Assembly (NCBI RefSeq): GCF_003284725.1
Contig: NZ_PGTO01000005.1
Location: 62,001 to 126,000 of the forward strand
Reading direction: 5' to 3'
DNA: 64,000 nt
Origin: Paramagnetospirillum kuznetsovii
Lineage (GTDB): Bacteria; Pseudomonadota; Alphaproteobacteria; Rhodospirillales; Magnetospirillaceae
A program made the translations under genes and the position numbers. Shown here in pieces: positions 43,414 to 53,291 of the stretch. A model generated the notes under the pieces. The model saw only the letters and a list, made by a program, of their open reading frames with translations, was not told where the DNA came from and ran no database searches. The first letter of the stretch is position 1. Each line of letters opens with the position of its first letter.

Positions 43414-44508
43414 TCAGCCCATCAAATGTCTCAGCAAGCCGGTCGCCGCTTCCAGCGCCATTCCGGCGATCAGTGCCGTCAAGAGCAGAAGCATGCCGCG
43501 AAGGCGACCATTGCCCCGAGCATGGGGCGCGGGAGTTTCCGGTGTGTAGAAGCTGTCCACGTCGTCGTCGTCGTCGGCCTTGGCGCGATGGCCCTTGGCC
43601 CAACCTTCCGCCTGGGCGGGCATGCGCAGCAGCGAGGCATGGGTGGTGGCCCGCCATTCCCGCAGGCGGTTCAGCGCCTCCACCGCGCTGGCGGCCGGGC
43701 GCAGGCGGGTTTCCGCCCGCTGCTGGCGCGACAGGCGGATCAAAAGCTCCTCGGTGGCTTCCACATAGGCGCGGCCGGCAAGCCCGTCCGGGTCGAGAAC
43801 AACCACCGGCAGGCCCATCTGGGCCGCCTCGGCCACCTTGGGGTCGGTGCTGATTTCCACGCCATAGACCTGCTCGCCGAATTCGGCGCGAATGACGCGG
43901 GTGACATCGTCGCCGGTGGGCTCCGACCCCGCCATGGTCAACAGCACGCCTGCCACCCCCAGATGCATGTTGATGGCTTCGCGGATGCGCTTGATTTCGT
44001 ACCAGGTGTTGACGAGTCCCTCATGGGCGAAGGGGTCGGGGCGCACCGGCATCAGCACCGCCGAGGCCGAAGCCAGGGCGGTGGCGGTGGCGGCCGCCAG
44101 GGCGGGCGGGCAGTCCACCACCACCACGTCGACGCCGGTATGGGCAAGGCGGGTTTCCAGCAGGCCGCGACGGCGCCCGGCATGGGTCAGCAGGTGATCG
44201 TTGTCGCGTAAGGACGTGGTGGCGGGCAGCAGCCACAGACCTTCATAGACGGTGTCCAGGGCCACTTCCTCGACCTTGGCGCGGCCGGTGATGACCTCGA
44301 AGGCGCCCGACGGCGGCAGCGGCGAGACGCCGAAGCTGCCGGTGGCATTGCCTTGGGTGTCCAGATCCACCAGCAGCACCCGATAGCCGAAGGCGGTCAG
44401 GCAGACCGCCAGATTGCAGGCGGTCGTGGTCTTGGCGACGCCTCCCTTCTGATTGAAGACCGCCACCATGACCGGTGGGGGGGCATCAGGAAGGAGAGCT
44501 TTGGCCAT
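43414..44508 (-). CDS. ParA-type ATPase of the chemotaxis operon, membrane-anchored
   Basis: 364 residues. Walker A FNQKGGVAKTTTACNLAV (Ala in place of the usual Gly before Lys-Thr), LLVDLDTQGNAT, and Walker B VDVVVVDCPPALA. After the ATPase come a basic helical part and an acidic linker (KADDDDDVDSFY), then a C-terminal membrane helix (GMLLLLTALIAGMALEAATG). ParA homologues in che operons (ParC) set the polar position or number of chemosensory arrays. The ATG overlaps the stop of the small helical gene (TGATG). Paralogous to the product at 41761-42828. Confidence 0.9.
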   Translation of the reverse strand: MAKALLPDAPPPVMVAVFNQKGGVAKTTTACNLAVCLTAFGYRVLLVDLDTQGNATGSFGVSPLPPSGAFEVITGRAKVEEVALDTVYEGLWLLPATTSLRDNDHLLTHAGRRRGLLETRLAHTGVDVVVVDCPPALAAATATALASASAVLMPVRPDPFAHEGLVNTWYEIKRIREAINMHLGVAGVLLTMAGSEPTGDDVTRVIRAEFGEQVYGVEISTDPKVAEAAQMGLPVVVLDPDGLAGRAYVEATEELLIRLSRQQRAETRLRPAASAVEALNRLREWRATTHASLLRMPAQAEGWAKGHRAKADDDDDVDSFYTPETPAPHARGNGRLRGMLLLLTALIAGMALEAATGLLRHLMG

Positions 44509-45014
44509 CAGAACAATTCGTCGTCGATATCAGCGGAGGGTTCGGGATTGCGCGGCCCCGGATCACGCCCGTGCAGGGCGAGATTGAACCGCTTGCGCCA
44601 ATCGGCCAGCGATACGCAGCCCTCCAGCCGGGCGATCCACTGGGCGGTGGTGTCGGCCACGTCGGGAAGCGGCGGCTGGCCGCCTGCCTGGACCAGATCG
44701 GCTTCGAGAACGCGCAGGGTTTCCAGCACCGAGGCCACCTGTTCCAGTCCCTGGCGAGAGCGGTCGGCGGCCTGGAGACGGTGCACGACGGAAAAGGTCT
44801 CCGCCTGGATCTGGGCCGGGTCCAGCACCACCGAGGCGTCGCCCATGCGGCTCAGCACCTGGGCGGCGCCACTGGTGGAATTCTCGAATTCCTCGCCGGT
44901 GGCGATGGCTTCGGAGGCCAGGAAGGCGAAGGCGTTCTGCTGCAATTCGGAAAAGGCCTGCCAGCGAGCCAGAAGCTCAAGCAGATCGGCCTTGGAAACA
45001 ACACTGTCGGTCAT
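44508..45014 (-). CDS. Che-cluster helical protein of unknown function
   Basis: 168 residues from ATG 45014 (MTDSVVSKADLLELLARWQA). It is predicted almost entirely helical with heptad-like stretches (EAIATGEEFENSTSGAAQVL, RLQAADRSRQGLEQVASVLE) and an acidic tail ending DIDDELF. I do not recognise a family. The four-helix character and a site between cheB and a ParA gene suggest a ParP-like or CheZ-like partner, but no CheZ motif is seen. Translationally coupled to the ParA gene downstream. Confidence 0.75.
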   Translation of the reverse strand: MTDSVVSKADLLELLARWQAFSELQQNAFAFLASEAIATGEEFENSTSGAAQVLSRMGDASVVLDPAQIQAETFSVVHRLQAADRSRQGLEQVASVLETLRVLEADLVQAGGQPPLPDVADTTAQWIARLEGCVSLADWRKRFNLALHGRDPGPRNPEPSADIDDELF

Positions 45015-45067
45015 CAAGTTTTCCCCGTGGTTCCCCAATGGCAGTGTCGCGTATTCGTGGGGCGGCA

Positions 45068-46120
45068 TCAATGCCTAGCAGTGTCGCGACACAATTTAAG
45101 TATCTCGTCCGCAATATGAGTCAGCGGTAGTTCCTTCTCGACGCCGCCCAATTCCTTTGCTGCCTTGGGCATTCCATAGACCACGCAAGACGCTTCATCC
45201 TCGCCCAAGGTATTGGCCCCAGCCTGGCGCATGGCCAGCAGGCCTTCGGCCCCGTCTCGCCCCATGCCGGTCAGAATGACGCCCACGGCGTTGGAACCGC
45301 AGACCTCGGCCACGGAATGGAAGAGAACGTCCACGCTGGGCTTGTGGCCCGAGGTCAGGGGCCCGTCGAAGGTGTGGGTCATCAGGGCGGCGCCCGAACG
45401 CTTGACGGTCAGGTGGCGGTCGCCCGGCGCGATATAGACATGTCCGGCCAGGATGCGTTCATTGTCGATCGCTTCCTTGACCCGGACGGCGGCAAGGCCG
45501 TTCAGCCGCTCGGCGAAGCTGGCGGAAAAGCGCGGCGGAATATGCTGGGTGATGACCATGGGCGGCGAGTCGGGCGGCAGGGCCAAGATGACGTCGCGCA
45601 GCGCCTCGACACCGCCGGTGCTTGATCCGATGGCCACCAGGCGGTCGGTGGATTTGTAGATCTGGGTGACCGCCAGCTTGGGCGGCGGGCGAATGCCGTG
45701 ATTGACCAGGGCCTTGACCCGCGACATGGCGGCGCCCTTGACCTTGTCGATCAGCTCCTTGGCATGGCCGGAAAACCCGCCCGAGGCGGCGTCGGCGGGC
45801 TTGCAGAACACGTCGACGGCGCCCAGTTCCATGGCCCGCAGGGTGACCTCGGCGCCATGCTCGGTCAGCGAGGACACCATCACCACCGGCATGGGGCGCA
45901 GGGTCATGACCTTTTCCAGGAAGGCGATACCGTCCATGCCCGGCATTTCCACGTCCAGCGTCATGACGTCGGGATTAAGCGCCTTGATCTTCTCGCGGGC
46001 GACCAGCGGATCAGGCGCGGTTCCCACCACCTCGATAGCGGGATCGGAGGACAGCAACGACGACAGGATCTGGCGCATGAGCGCCGAGTCGTCGACGATG
46101 AGGACGCGAATCTTGGCCAT
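45068..46120 (-). CDS. cheB: CheB protein-glutamate methylesterase/glutaminase
   Basis: 350 residues. Receiver domain with D10, D11 and phospho-acceptor D56 (TLDVEMPGMDG), then the CheB methylesterase domain with the catalytic triad visible in IGSSTGGVEAL (Ser), TQHIPP (His) and ILTGMGRDG (Asp). It removes methyl groups from chemoreceptors and deamidates them, adapting the signalling. ATG 46120 lies 8 bp after the cheD stop. Long upstream frames in this strand are shadows of cheD. Confidence 0.97.
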   Translation of the reverse strand: MAKIRVLIVDDSALMRQILSSLLSSDPAIEVVGTAPDPLVAREKIKALNPDVMTLDVEMPGMDGIAFLEKVMTLRPMPVVMVSSLTEHGAEVTLRAMELGAVDVFCKPADAASGGFSGHAKELIDKVKGAAMSRVKALVNHGIRPPPKLAVTQIYKSTDRLVAIGSSTGGVEALRDVILALPPDSPPMVITQHIPPRFSASFAERLNGLAAVRVKEAIDNERILAGHVYIAPGDRHLTVKRSGAALMTHTFDGPLTSGHKPSVDVLFHSVAEVCGSNAVGVILTGMGRDGAEGLLAMRQAGANTLGEDEASCVVYGMPKAAKELGGVEKELPLTHIADEILKLCRDTARH

Positions 46121-46128
46121 GGCGTTTC

Positions 46129-46767
46129 TCAGGTGAACAATTCGATGTCGCCTTCCACGGGGACATCCTTGAGTTTCGAGCGGTAGGACATTTCGCGATT
46201 GAGCACGGCGCGTTCCACGTCCTTTTTCAGGTAAAGGCGGATGACCTTGCCGATGCGCGGAAAGAAGTGGATGCGCCGGGGATGTGGGCCGCCCAGATCC
46301 TCGGCGGCGATGCGCAGCCCTTCCTCGCCGAGATAACGCCGCACGAAGGCGGCGTTGCGGTCGCCGATGGGCACGGTTTGGCCGGTGTTCATGGCCGCGA
46401 CCACATTGCCGCCGCCGAAGACCTTGATCTCCAGGGCCTCGCGCCGGGCGCCGCGCCGCAGCAGGTCGTTGATCAGCTCTTCCATGGCGTGATTGCCGTA
46501 GCGCATGGATTTGTCCACCGGCGCGCCGTCGGAACTTCCCGAATCGGGCAGCATGAAATGATTCATGCCGCCGATTTTCATGCGCGGTTCCCACACGCAG
46601 GCAGCGACGCAGGATCCCAGCACGGTGACGATCATCTCCTGCCCGGCGGTGGAGACATAGTGCTCGCCGGGCAGAACCTTGACCGCCATGATCTTGAAGG
46701 TCGGGTCGAACCAGCGACGGCGCTCGGCCTCGTCCGCCTGGCCCCCCCAGACTTGGTCCTGGGTCAT
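46129..46767 (-). CDS. cheD: CheD chemoreceptor glutamine deamidase
   Basis: 212 residues. The catalytic Cys53 and His70 are in VLGSCVAACVW and GGMNHFMLPD, with FGGGNVVAAMNTG and IGDRNAAFVRRYL downstream, as in CheD. It deamidates receptor glutamines and helps CheC-like phosphatases where present. Its stop region overlaps nothing, but its ATG at 46767 overlaps the cheR stop by 4 bp. The basic N-terminal extension (residues 1-25) is longer than in minimal CheD proteins. Confidence 0.95.
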   Translation of the reverse strand: MTQDQVWGGQADEAERRRWFDPTFKIMAVKVLPGEHYVSTAGQEMIVTVLGSCVAACVWEPRMKIGGMNHFMLPDSGSSDGAPVDKSMRYGNHAMEELINDLLRRGARREALEIKVFGGGNVVAAMNTGQTVPIGDRNAAFVRRYLGEEGLRIAAEDLGGPHPRRIHFFPRIGKVIRLYLKKDVERAVLNREMSYRSKLKDVPVEGDIELFT

Positions 46768-47612
46768 CGAATGCGCCTGTATACGGTCTTGTCGGAGACC
46801 TCGAAACGGTCATTCATGCCGATCAAGGATTCGGCATGGCCAAGGTATAGCATTCCGCCCATGGTCAACATGTCGCAATAGCGGTTGAACAGAGCTCTTT
46901 GTGTCGGTTTGTCGAAATAGATGGCGACATTGCGACAAAAAATGGCATCGAACGGCCCCTTCATGGGCCAGGGTTCGTGCAGGTTCAGACGCTTGAAGCG
47001 AATCAGGCGCTTTACCTCGTCGGCCATCTGCATATGGTCGGGATCGTTGTGGAGGCGGCGCACGAAGCGTTTGCGGTAGGTTTCCGGGATATGGGCGGTA
47101 TCCTCGGCGGTGTAGATGCCCTCGGCGCCGCGCTTCAGCACATTGGTGTCGATGTCGGTGGCCAGGATCAGGGCGTCCCAGGCTTCGGCCGGCTTCAGCG
47201 TGTCGGCGATGGTCATGGCGATGGAATAGGGTTCCTGGCCCGACGAACACCCGGCCGACCAAATGCGCAGCTTGCGGCGCCTCGGCGCTTCCGTCATGCG
47301 CGGTTCCAGCACCATGTGGCGAAGATGGTCGAAGTGGTGGGGTTCGCGGAAGAAATTGGTGATGTTGGTGGTGATGGCATTGACCAGATGCTCGATCTCG
47401 TCACGCGCCCTGGGGCCGTCCAGCATGGCGCAATAATCGCCGAAATCGCGCAGCCCCAAGGCGCGCAGCCGCTTGACCAAGCGGCCGGACACCATCTGGC
47501 GCTTGTGGTCCGACAAGATGATCCCGGTCTCGCGCGACAGAAAGGACGCCAGGAATTGGAAATCCCGATCCCCCAGGTTGAAGTCTGACGGTCGATCTTC
47601 GACGGTATTCAT
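46764..47612 (-). CDS. cheR: CheR chemoreceptor methyltransferase
   Basis: 282 residues from ATG 47612 (MNTVEDRPSDFN), which follows AGAGAGGTCAG; a longer frame upstream runs into a family C repeat. N-terminal helical domain (FLASFLSRETGIILSDHKRQ), SAM-binding IWSAGCSSGQEPYSIAM, LATDIDTNVL and FDAIFCRNVAIYFD are CheR hallmarks. It methylates receptor glutamates. Overlaps cheD by 4 bp. The adjacent chemoreceptor ends in a W-x-x-F tail that could tether CheR. Confidence 0.97.
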   Translation of the reverse strand: MNTVEDRPSDFNLGDRDFQFLASFLSRETGIILSDHKRQMVSGRLVKRLRALGLRDFGDYCAMLDGPRARDEIEHLVNAITTNITNFFREPHHFDHLRHMVLEPRMTEAPRRRKLRIWSAGCSSGQEPYSIAMTIADTLKPAEAWDALILATDIDTNVLKRGAEGIYTAEDTAHIPETYRKRFVRRLHNDPDHMQMADEVKRLIRFKRLNLHEPWPMKGPFDAIFCRNVAIYFDKPTQRALFNRYCDMLTMGGMLYLGHAESLIGMNDRFEVSDKTVYRRIR

Positions 47613-47622
47613 CTGACCTCTC

Positions 47623-47733
47623 TGGCCATGGTCCGGCTTGTCGCGGGGCATCGACGCGGTGCCGCCGGGCATGGAATGTCAAAGTCTTTCGGGCTGATCC
47701 GCGTGGATGGCCGGAACACGTCCGGCCATGACG
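47623..47733. repeat. Repeat family C, copy 3, between mcp and cheR
   Basis: An imperfect inverted repeat with GGCCATGGTCCGGCTTGTCG at the left and GTGGATGGCCGGAACACGTC...GGCCATGACG at the right. It separates the mcp and cheR genes inside the che operon and starts 11 bp before the cheR start codon on the coding strand. Confidence 0.75.
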
Positions 47734-47783
47734 CGGTCGGTAATGGCCCCCCCATCCAGATGGACGGGGGGGGACGCCTGATC

Positions 47784-50216
47784 CTAGAACTCCGCCCAAT
47801 CCTCCTCGGCGGTATTGGTCTTGGCGGCCGAGGGAGCCGGGGCCGCGCCGCCATCCGCCTTGCGGTGCAGCTTGGCGAGGTGCGTGGCCGGGGCGGGCTT
47901 CTTGGCGGCCGGACGCTGAGCGGCCTTGGCGGGTGTCTTGGCGGCCGGGCGCTCGCGGGTGGCCGGAGCGGCGGCCTTGCCTTCCTCGCCGGTATGGAAG
48001 AAGGCCATGACCTCGCCGAGATGGCGGGCCTGATCTTCCAGCGAGTGGGCGGCGGCGGTGCTTTCCTCCACCAGGGCGGCGTTCTGCTGGGTCATTTCGT
48101 CCATCTGGGTGATGGCCTGATTGACCTGATCGATGCCCGAGGCCTGTTCCGCCGAGGCGGCGGCGATTTCCGCCACGATATCGGCGACGCGCTTGACCGA
48201 GCCCAGGATGTCTTCCAGCGTCTTGCCGGCACCCTTGACCAGATCGGCGCCGGACCGCACCTGACTGGAGCTTTCGGCGATCAGCCCCTTGATCTCCTTG
48301 GAGGCCTGGGCGGAGCGCTGGGCCAGATTGCGCACTTCCTGGGCCACCACGGCGAAGCCCTTGCCCGCGTCACCGGCGCGGGCCGCTTCCACGGCGGCGT
48401 TCAAGGCCAGAAGGTTGGTCTGGAAGGCGATCTCGTCGATCATGCCGACGATGTCCTCGATCTTCTGCGAGCTGCCCTCGATGCGGCCCATGGCGGAGAT
48501 GGCGTCATTGACCACCTGGCCGCCGCCGGACGCGACCTCACGGGCGCCCGCCGCCAACTGGTTGGCCTGTTGGGCGTTGGCGGAGTTCTGACGCACGGTG
48601 GCGGCCAACTCCTCCATGGAGGCTGCGGTTTCTTCCAGGGCCGAGGCCTGCTGTTCCGAACGCTCGGACAAATCCTGGCTGCCCGCGGCCACTTCGGACG
48701 CGGCGCCGGTGATCTGACCGGCGGCTTCGTTGATATTGCTGACCACTTCGAACAGCTTGTCGGCGGTCAGGTTGACGTCGCCCTTCAACTGGCCGAACAC
48801 CCCGGCATAATCCCCGGTGATGCGTCGGGTCAGGTCGCCCTGCGCCACGGCGCCCAGCACGCCCGCCACGTCCTTCAGGGCGACGCCGGTGAGATGGACC
48901 AGATTGTTGACGCCCTCGCACAGATTGAGCAGGAAGCCGGACTTGCCTTCCAGGTCGATGCGGCGGTCGAGGTCGCCAGTGCTGGCGGCCTTGGCCACCT
49001 CGGCCACCTCGGCGACGATGGCGGCCTCGCGCTTGCGCTGCTCCTCCTCGGCGGTCCTCTGGGCCTCCTCGGCGGCGCGTTGCTCGGCCTCCATGCGCAG
49101 CTTGTCGATGGCATTCTGCTTGAACACCTGGACGGCCTTGGCCATCTCGCCGATTTCGTCCTTGTTGCCCAGGGCGGGCACCTCGACGGAATTGTCACCG
49201 CCGGCCAGCTTGACCATGGCGCTGGTCATGTTGTTGACCGGGCCGGTGATGCCGCGGGCGATCAACCAGGCGAACAGGACGCCCAGACCGAGCGCGATGG
49301 CGCTGACGGTCAGCACAAGGCGGATGGCGTTTTCATTGGCCTCCTTGTTCCCGGCGACCTCCTTGTCGATCTCGGCATCCAGCTCCTTGGTCAGGCCGTT
49401 CGCGATGGTGGCGAAATCGGCGGCCTGCTTGGGCATGGCCACAGTGATCATGTTGGCGGCGGCGTCGACGCTTTTGATCAAGCTGACGAATGACGCATCG
49501 TAGCTGGCGATGCCTTGGAGGGTCTCTCGGAGAACCAATTGGGCCTGGGGATTTTTGGACTTGGCCATGGCCGCTTCGGTGTCGGCCTTGAGCTTGCCAA
49601 GCCGCTTGGAGGTATTGTCCAGATTTTGCTGTGTCGGCAGGTTGATATAGTTCAAGGCCGCCAGACGGGTGAGGGCCGCTTCCACCTGAATTTCGCTGGC
49701 AAGCAAGGCAGCTTGCCAGTCGTTGGCGGCGGCGGACATCTCCTGGACTTTTTCCAGCTTGTCGAGCACCCCGGCACCCACGCCTCGCATGCTGGCTTCG
49801 TTTTCGTCGCGGGCCTTGCGGAGCTCGCGGACCTTGGCGAAATCGGCCATATAATCCTCGGCGAGGCGGGCCATCTTGCCCATGGCTTCGCGACGCGTGT
49901 CGGAGACGAATGTCTTTTGCGATTCCTTGATGGCACTGATCAGGCTGGCGCCGATATCGCGACCCAGGTTGAACGCCGCTTCTTCACCGGTAAATCCGAA
50001 CTGGCGAACCATCCGGCGCAGATCGGCGACCTTGGCGTTGATCTTGAGGATGTCCGCGACCTGATCGGAGTGACGGGCGAAGACGGCGCCGCGCTCGGTC
50101 GATCCGTTCAGCGCATGCCAGCCGGTATAGCCGAGCACCGCCAGCAGGATAAGGATCATGATGAAGCCTGCGAAAATACGGCTTCCCACCTTGAAATTAG
50201 CCATCCAATTCGTCAT
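47784..50216 (-). CDS. Methyl-accepting chemotaxis protein
   Basis: 810 residues from ATG 50216 (AAAGGGGA upstream). TM1 near 12-34 ([20 protein letters not shown]), a large periplasmic helical sensor region of about 275 residues, TM2 ([20 protein letters not shown]) followed by a HAMP domain, a second HAMP-like/linker region and the signalling hairpin with tip [20 protein letters not shown]. The sensor resembles helical-bundle domains. The Ala/Pro/Lys-rich C-terminal tail ends EEDWAEF, an x-W-x-x-F motif at the same place as the CheR/CheB tether of E. coli receptors. Placed 49 bp downstream of cheW. Confidence 0.95.
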   Translation of the reverse strand: MTNWMANFKVGSRIFAGFIMILILLAVLGYTGWHALNGSTERGAVFARHSDQVADILKINAKVADLRRMVRQFGFTGEEAAFNLGRDIGASLISAIKESQKTFVSDTRREAMGKMARLAEDYMADFAKVRELRKARDENEASMRGVGAGVLDKLEKVQEMSAAANDWQAALLASEIQVEAALTRLAALNYINLPTQQNLDNTSKRLGKLKADTEAAMAKSKNPQAQLVLRETLQGIASYDASFVSLIKSVDAAANMITVAMPKQAADFATIANGLTKELDAEIDKEVAGNKEANENAIRLVLTVSAIALGLGVLFAWLIARGITGPVNNMTSAMVKLAGGDNSVEVPALGNKDEIGEMAKAVQVFKQNAIDKLRMEAEQRAAEEAQRTAEEEQRKREAAIVAEVAEVAKAASTGDLDRRIDLEGKSGFLLNLCEGVNNLVHLTGVALKDVAGVLGAVAQGDLTRRITGDYAGVFGQLKGDVNLTADKLFEVVSNINEAAGQITGAASEVAAGSQDLSERSEQQASALEETAASMEELAATVRQNSANAQQANQLAAGAREVASGGGQVVNDAISAMGRIEGSSQKIEDIVGMIDEIAFQTNLLALNAAVEAARAGDAGKGFAVVAQEVRNLAQRSAQASKEIKGLIAESSSQVRSGADLVKGAGKTLEDILGSVKRVADIVAEIAAASAEQASGIDQVNQAITQMDEMTQQNAALVEESTAAAHSLEDQARHLGEVMAFFHTGEEGKAAAPATRERPAAKTPAKAAQRPAAKKPAPATHLAKLHRKADGGAAPAPSAAKTNTAEEDWAEF

Positions 50217-50265
50217 GTCAGTCCCCTTTGTCCGCACGGGGCGGAAATCCATATGACTTCCGCCC

Positions 50266-50736
50266 TCAGGCGGCGGCCTCGGCGTTGAGTTCGGAAAGAT
50301 CCATGTCCTCGAAGGCGAAGACATGGTCAAGATCGAGCAGGGCGACCATGCGGCCCTCGACGGTCACCAATCCGGTCAGGAAACCGGTGGCCACCAATTC
50401 AAGTTGCGGTACCGGCTGGATATCCTCGGCGGGGACGGCCAGGATATCGGCCACCGCGTCCACCAGCAGGCCCGCCACCCGGCTGCCTACCGCGACCACC
50501 ATGATGACATGGCGCGGCGTGGTCTCGGTGGCGTTGCGGCCGAAGCGGGCGCGCAGGTCCAGGATCGGCACGATGGCGCCGCGCAGATTGATGACGCCGC
50601 GCATATAGGTGGGTGCGTTGGGCAGCGCCGTGCTGGCGGTCCAGCCCTTGATCTCGCGGATCGCCATGATATCGACGCCGTATTCCTCGTCGCCGATGGT
50701 GAACGAGATGAATTGACGGATGGTGTTGTCGGACAA
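50266..50736 (-). CDS. cheW: CheW coupling protein
   Basis: 156 residues. [20 protein letters not shown], then [20 protein letters not shown] and [10 protein letters not shown] are CheW/CheA P5-type SH3-like features. It links chemoreceptors to CheA. The start is TTG 50736, supported by the long GGAGGGAGGGG tract just upstream and no ATG near. 19 bp from cheA. Confidence 0.96.
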   Translation of the reverse strand: MSDNTIRQFISFTIGDEEYGVDIMAIREIKGWTASTALPNAPTYMRGVINLRGAIVPILDLRARFGRNATETTPRHVIMVVAVGSRVAGLLVDAVADILAVPAEDIQPVPQLELVATGFLTGLVTVEGRMVALLDLDHVFAFEDMDLSELNAEAAA

Positions 50737-50755
50737 GATCCCCTCCCTCCTAATT

Positions 50756-52879
50756 CTATTCCGCCGCTTGCGCGGCTGCGGCGGCCTCGACCTGGGCGCG
50801 GTTCAGCCTCTCGCCCATGATGCGAAGGGCGCCCACGTCCAGGATCAGGGCGACGCGGCCGTCGCCCAGGATGGTGGCGGCGGAAATGCCCTCCACCGGC
50901 CGGTAATTGGAATCCAGGCTCTTGATCACCACCTGCTGCTGGCCCAGCAATTCGTCCACCAGCAAGCCGATGCGGTCGCCGCCCTCGGTCTCCACCACCA
51001 CCACCAGCCCCCGCGTGCTGTCGGTGATGGCGTTCTTGATGCCGAACAGGTCGTAGAGGCGGATCAGGCGGATATAGTCGCCGCGCAGGGTCAGCACGTC
51101 GCCCACATTGACCAGGGTGCGGGCCTGCTGGGCGGTGGGGCGAAGCGATTCGACGATATTGGTCAGCGGCAGGACATAGCGTTCATTGCCGACAGCCACC
51201 AGCATGCCGTCCATGACCGCCAGGGTCAGCGGCAGCGACAAGATGAAGCGCGATCCCTGGCCGGGGGTGGATTGGACCACCACGCGGCCGCCCACGTCCT
51301 GGATGTTGCGGCGAACCACATCCATGCCGACGCCGCGTCCCGACACGTCCGAAACCTGGGCGGCGGTGGAAAAGCCCGGCGCGAAGATCATCTGATCGAT
51401 CTGTTCGTCGGTCATCTGGGCGCCGCGATCCACCAGCCCCTTCTCGATGGCCTTTTCCAGCACCCGCTTGCGGTCGATGCCCTTGCCGTCGTCGGAGACC
51501 TGGATGATGACGCGGCCCGATCGATGCTCGGCGCCCAGATGGATGGTGCCTTCGGCAGGCTTGCCGTTGGCCATGCGCTCTTCCGGCGATTCGATGCCAT
51601 GGTCCAGGGAATTGCGGATCAGATGGGTCAGCGGATCGGACAGTTGTTCGATGACCGTCTTGTCCACCTCGGTGCCCTCGCCGCTCATGACGAGGCGGGC
51701 CTGCTTGCCCAGCTTGGTGGACAGATCGCGGACCAGACGCGGCGCGCGCGAGAACAGCGCCTTGACCGGCTGGGCGCGGATGGCCATGACGCTTTCCTGC
51801 AGCTCGCGGGTGTGGTGCGAAAGCTCTTGCAGCCCCTGGACCAGTTCCGGGTGGGACTCGATGGAAAAGCCGCTGGCCTGCTGGCCCAGCATGGCCTGGG
51901 TGATGACCAGCTCGCCCACCATGTTGACCAAGCGATCGACGCGGTCGAGATCGACGCGGATGGAGGAGGTATGGATACCGCCAGCTCCGGCCTCGCCGCC
52001 GGCTGGCTTGGCGCCGGGCGGGTGGGCTCCGGCGGTGGGAGCCGCCGCCGCCTGGACCGGGGCCGCCACCGCGTCTGCGGCGGGCGGCATGGGGGCGAAC
52101 AGGCCCCAGCCGTCGCCTTCCTCGGCCAGCACGGCATCGCCCAGTTGTTCGATCACCACATCGGCGGAATCGCCCGCGACGAATTCGAACACCTCCTCGA
52201 TGGCGGCGCGTCCCTTGTCGGTGACCAGGGTGAAGGTCCAGGCGAGATAGGCGGCCAGCGCATCCATCTCGGCCAGGGCGGGCAGGCGCGACGCATCGAC
52301 GGCGACGTCCATGTCGCCCAGGCCGGCCAGTTCGCGCACCATCAGCAGCGGATCGTTGCCGGTCTTGAGCAGCCCTGGCGCCGGGGTCAGGCGGATGGTC
52401 CAGGTGGCGAAACCGGTCTTGGCCGGAGCAGGGGCGGGCGGTGCGGCGGCGGCGGGCTTGGGCGCGGGGGCGGGAGTTCCGCCGGTCAGAATGCTCGCCA
52501 ACTGCGCCTTGACATCGGCGCCGTGGTCGGCGGGAAGGGCGGTTTCCTCCTGGGCGGCGCGCACAAAATCGCCCAGCACGTCGTTGCCGCGCACCAGGAT
52601 GTCGGCCACATGGGGGGTCAGTTCGGCGCGGCCCGACCGCAGGGCGTCCATGGACGTCTCGAACACATGGGCGAAATGGACCAGATCCTCGAAGGCGAAG
52701 GCGCCGCCGCCGCCCTTGATGGAGTGGACGCAACGGAACACCGCATTGAGATCGTCGGCGGATGCGCCGCCCTCTTGCAGACGGGTCAGGGTTTCCTCGG
52801 CCGCAGCCAGCAGTTCGGCGCATTCCTCGAAATAGGTCGCCTTGAATCTGGTCAGGTCGTAGGACTGGTCGTCTGCCAT
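50756..52879 (-). CDS. cheA: CheA chemotaxis histidine kinase
   Basis: 707 residues from ATG 52879. P1 Hpt domain with phospho-acceptor H52 in FRCVHSIKGGGGAF, a P2-like linker rich in Ala and Pro, dimerisation helices (VDRLVNMVGELVITQAMLGQ), the HATPase domain (LIRNSLDHGIE, DDGKGID, VSGRGVGMDVVRRN) and a C-terminal P5 CheW-like domain (ILDVGALRIMG). It autophosphorylates in response to receptor signals and feeds CheY and CheB. Central gene of the operon. Confidence 0.97.
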   Translation of the reverse strand: MADDQSYDLTRFKATYFEECAELLAAAEETLTRLQEGGASADDLNAVFRCVHSIKGGGGAFAFEDLVHFAHVFETSMDALRSGRAELTPHVADILVRGNDVLGDFVRAAQEETALPADHGADVKAQLASILTGGTPAPAPKPAAAAPPAPAPAKTGFATWTIRLTPAPGLLKTGNDPLLMVRELAGLGDMDVAVDASRLPALAEMDALAAYLAWTFTLVTDKGRAAIEEVFEFVAGDSADVVIEQLGDAVLAEEGDGWGLFAPMPPAADAVAAPVQAAAAPTAGAHPPGAKPAGGEAGAGGIHTSSIRVDLDRVDRLVNMVGELVITQAMLGQQASGFSIESHPELVQGLQELSHHTRELQESVMAIRAQPVKALFSRAPRLVRDLSTKLGKQARLVMSGEGTEVDKTVIEQLSDPLTHLIRNSLDHGIESPEERMANGKPAEGTIHLGAEHRSGRVIIQVSDDGKGIDRKRVLEKAIEKGLVDRGAQMTDEQIDQMIFAPGFSTAAQVSDVSGRGVGMDVVRRNIQDVGGRVVVQSTPGQGSRFILSLPLTLAVMDGMLVAVGNERYVLPLTNIVESLRPTAQQARTLVNVGDVLTLRGDYIRLIRLYDLFGIKNAITDSTRGLVVVVETEGGDRIGLLVDELLGQQQVVIKSLDSNYRPVEGISAATILGDGRVALILDVGALRIMGERLNRAQVEAAAAAQAAE

Positions 52880-52905
52880 GCGTGCTATCCCCCCCCTGTC
52901 GAGTG

Positions 52906-53274
52906 TTACGGGCAGACCTTGGCGACGATCTGCAACAGCTTGTCGGGGCTGAACGGCTTGACGATCCATCCGGTGGCGCCGGCGGAGCGGCCCTCGTCCT
53001 TCTTCGACTGGTCGCTTTCGGTGGTCAGGATCAGCACGGGCGTTCCGGCGTGCTGCGGCTGCGCACGGATCTTGCGGACCAGGGTGATGCCGTCCATTTC
53101 CGGCATATTGACATCGGTGATGATGACATCGACCTTGGCGGCGGCTTGCAGCGCCTTGAGCGCGGTGACGCCGTTGTCGGCCTCGACCACCGTATAGCCC
53201 GCGCCGCGCAGGGTAAAGGACACCATGTCCCGCATGGTCTTGGAATCGTCAACCGCCAGAACGCACTTTCCCAT
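52906..53274 (-). CDS. cheY: CheY-type response regulator
   Basis: 122 residues, a single receiver domain with D9, D10, phospho-acceptor D54 (ITDVNMPEMDG), the Thr of LILTTESD and the conserved Lys-Pro in WIVKPFSPDKLLQ. It should carry CheA signals to the flagellar motor or act as a phosphate sink. Placed between the STAS gene (17 bp) and cheA (26 bp). Confidence 0.96.
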   Translation of the reverse strand: MGKCVLAVDDSKTMRDMVSFTLRGAGYTVVEADNGVTALKALQAAAKVDVIITDVNMPEMDGITLVRKIRAQPQHAGTPVLILTTESDQSKKDEGRSAGATGWIVKPFSPDKLLQIVAKVCP

Positions 53275-53291
53275 TTCTCACACTTCCTTTG

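Noticed and set aside
46121-46813. N-terminal extension of cheB across cheD
   Set aside because: It is out of frame with cheD and low in coding character; CheB starts at the receiver strand at 46120.
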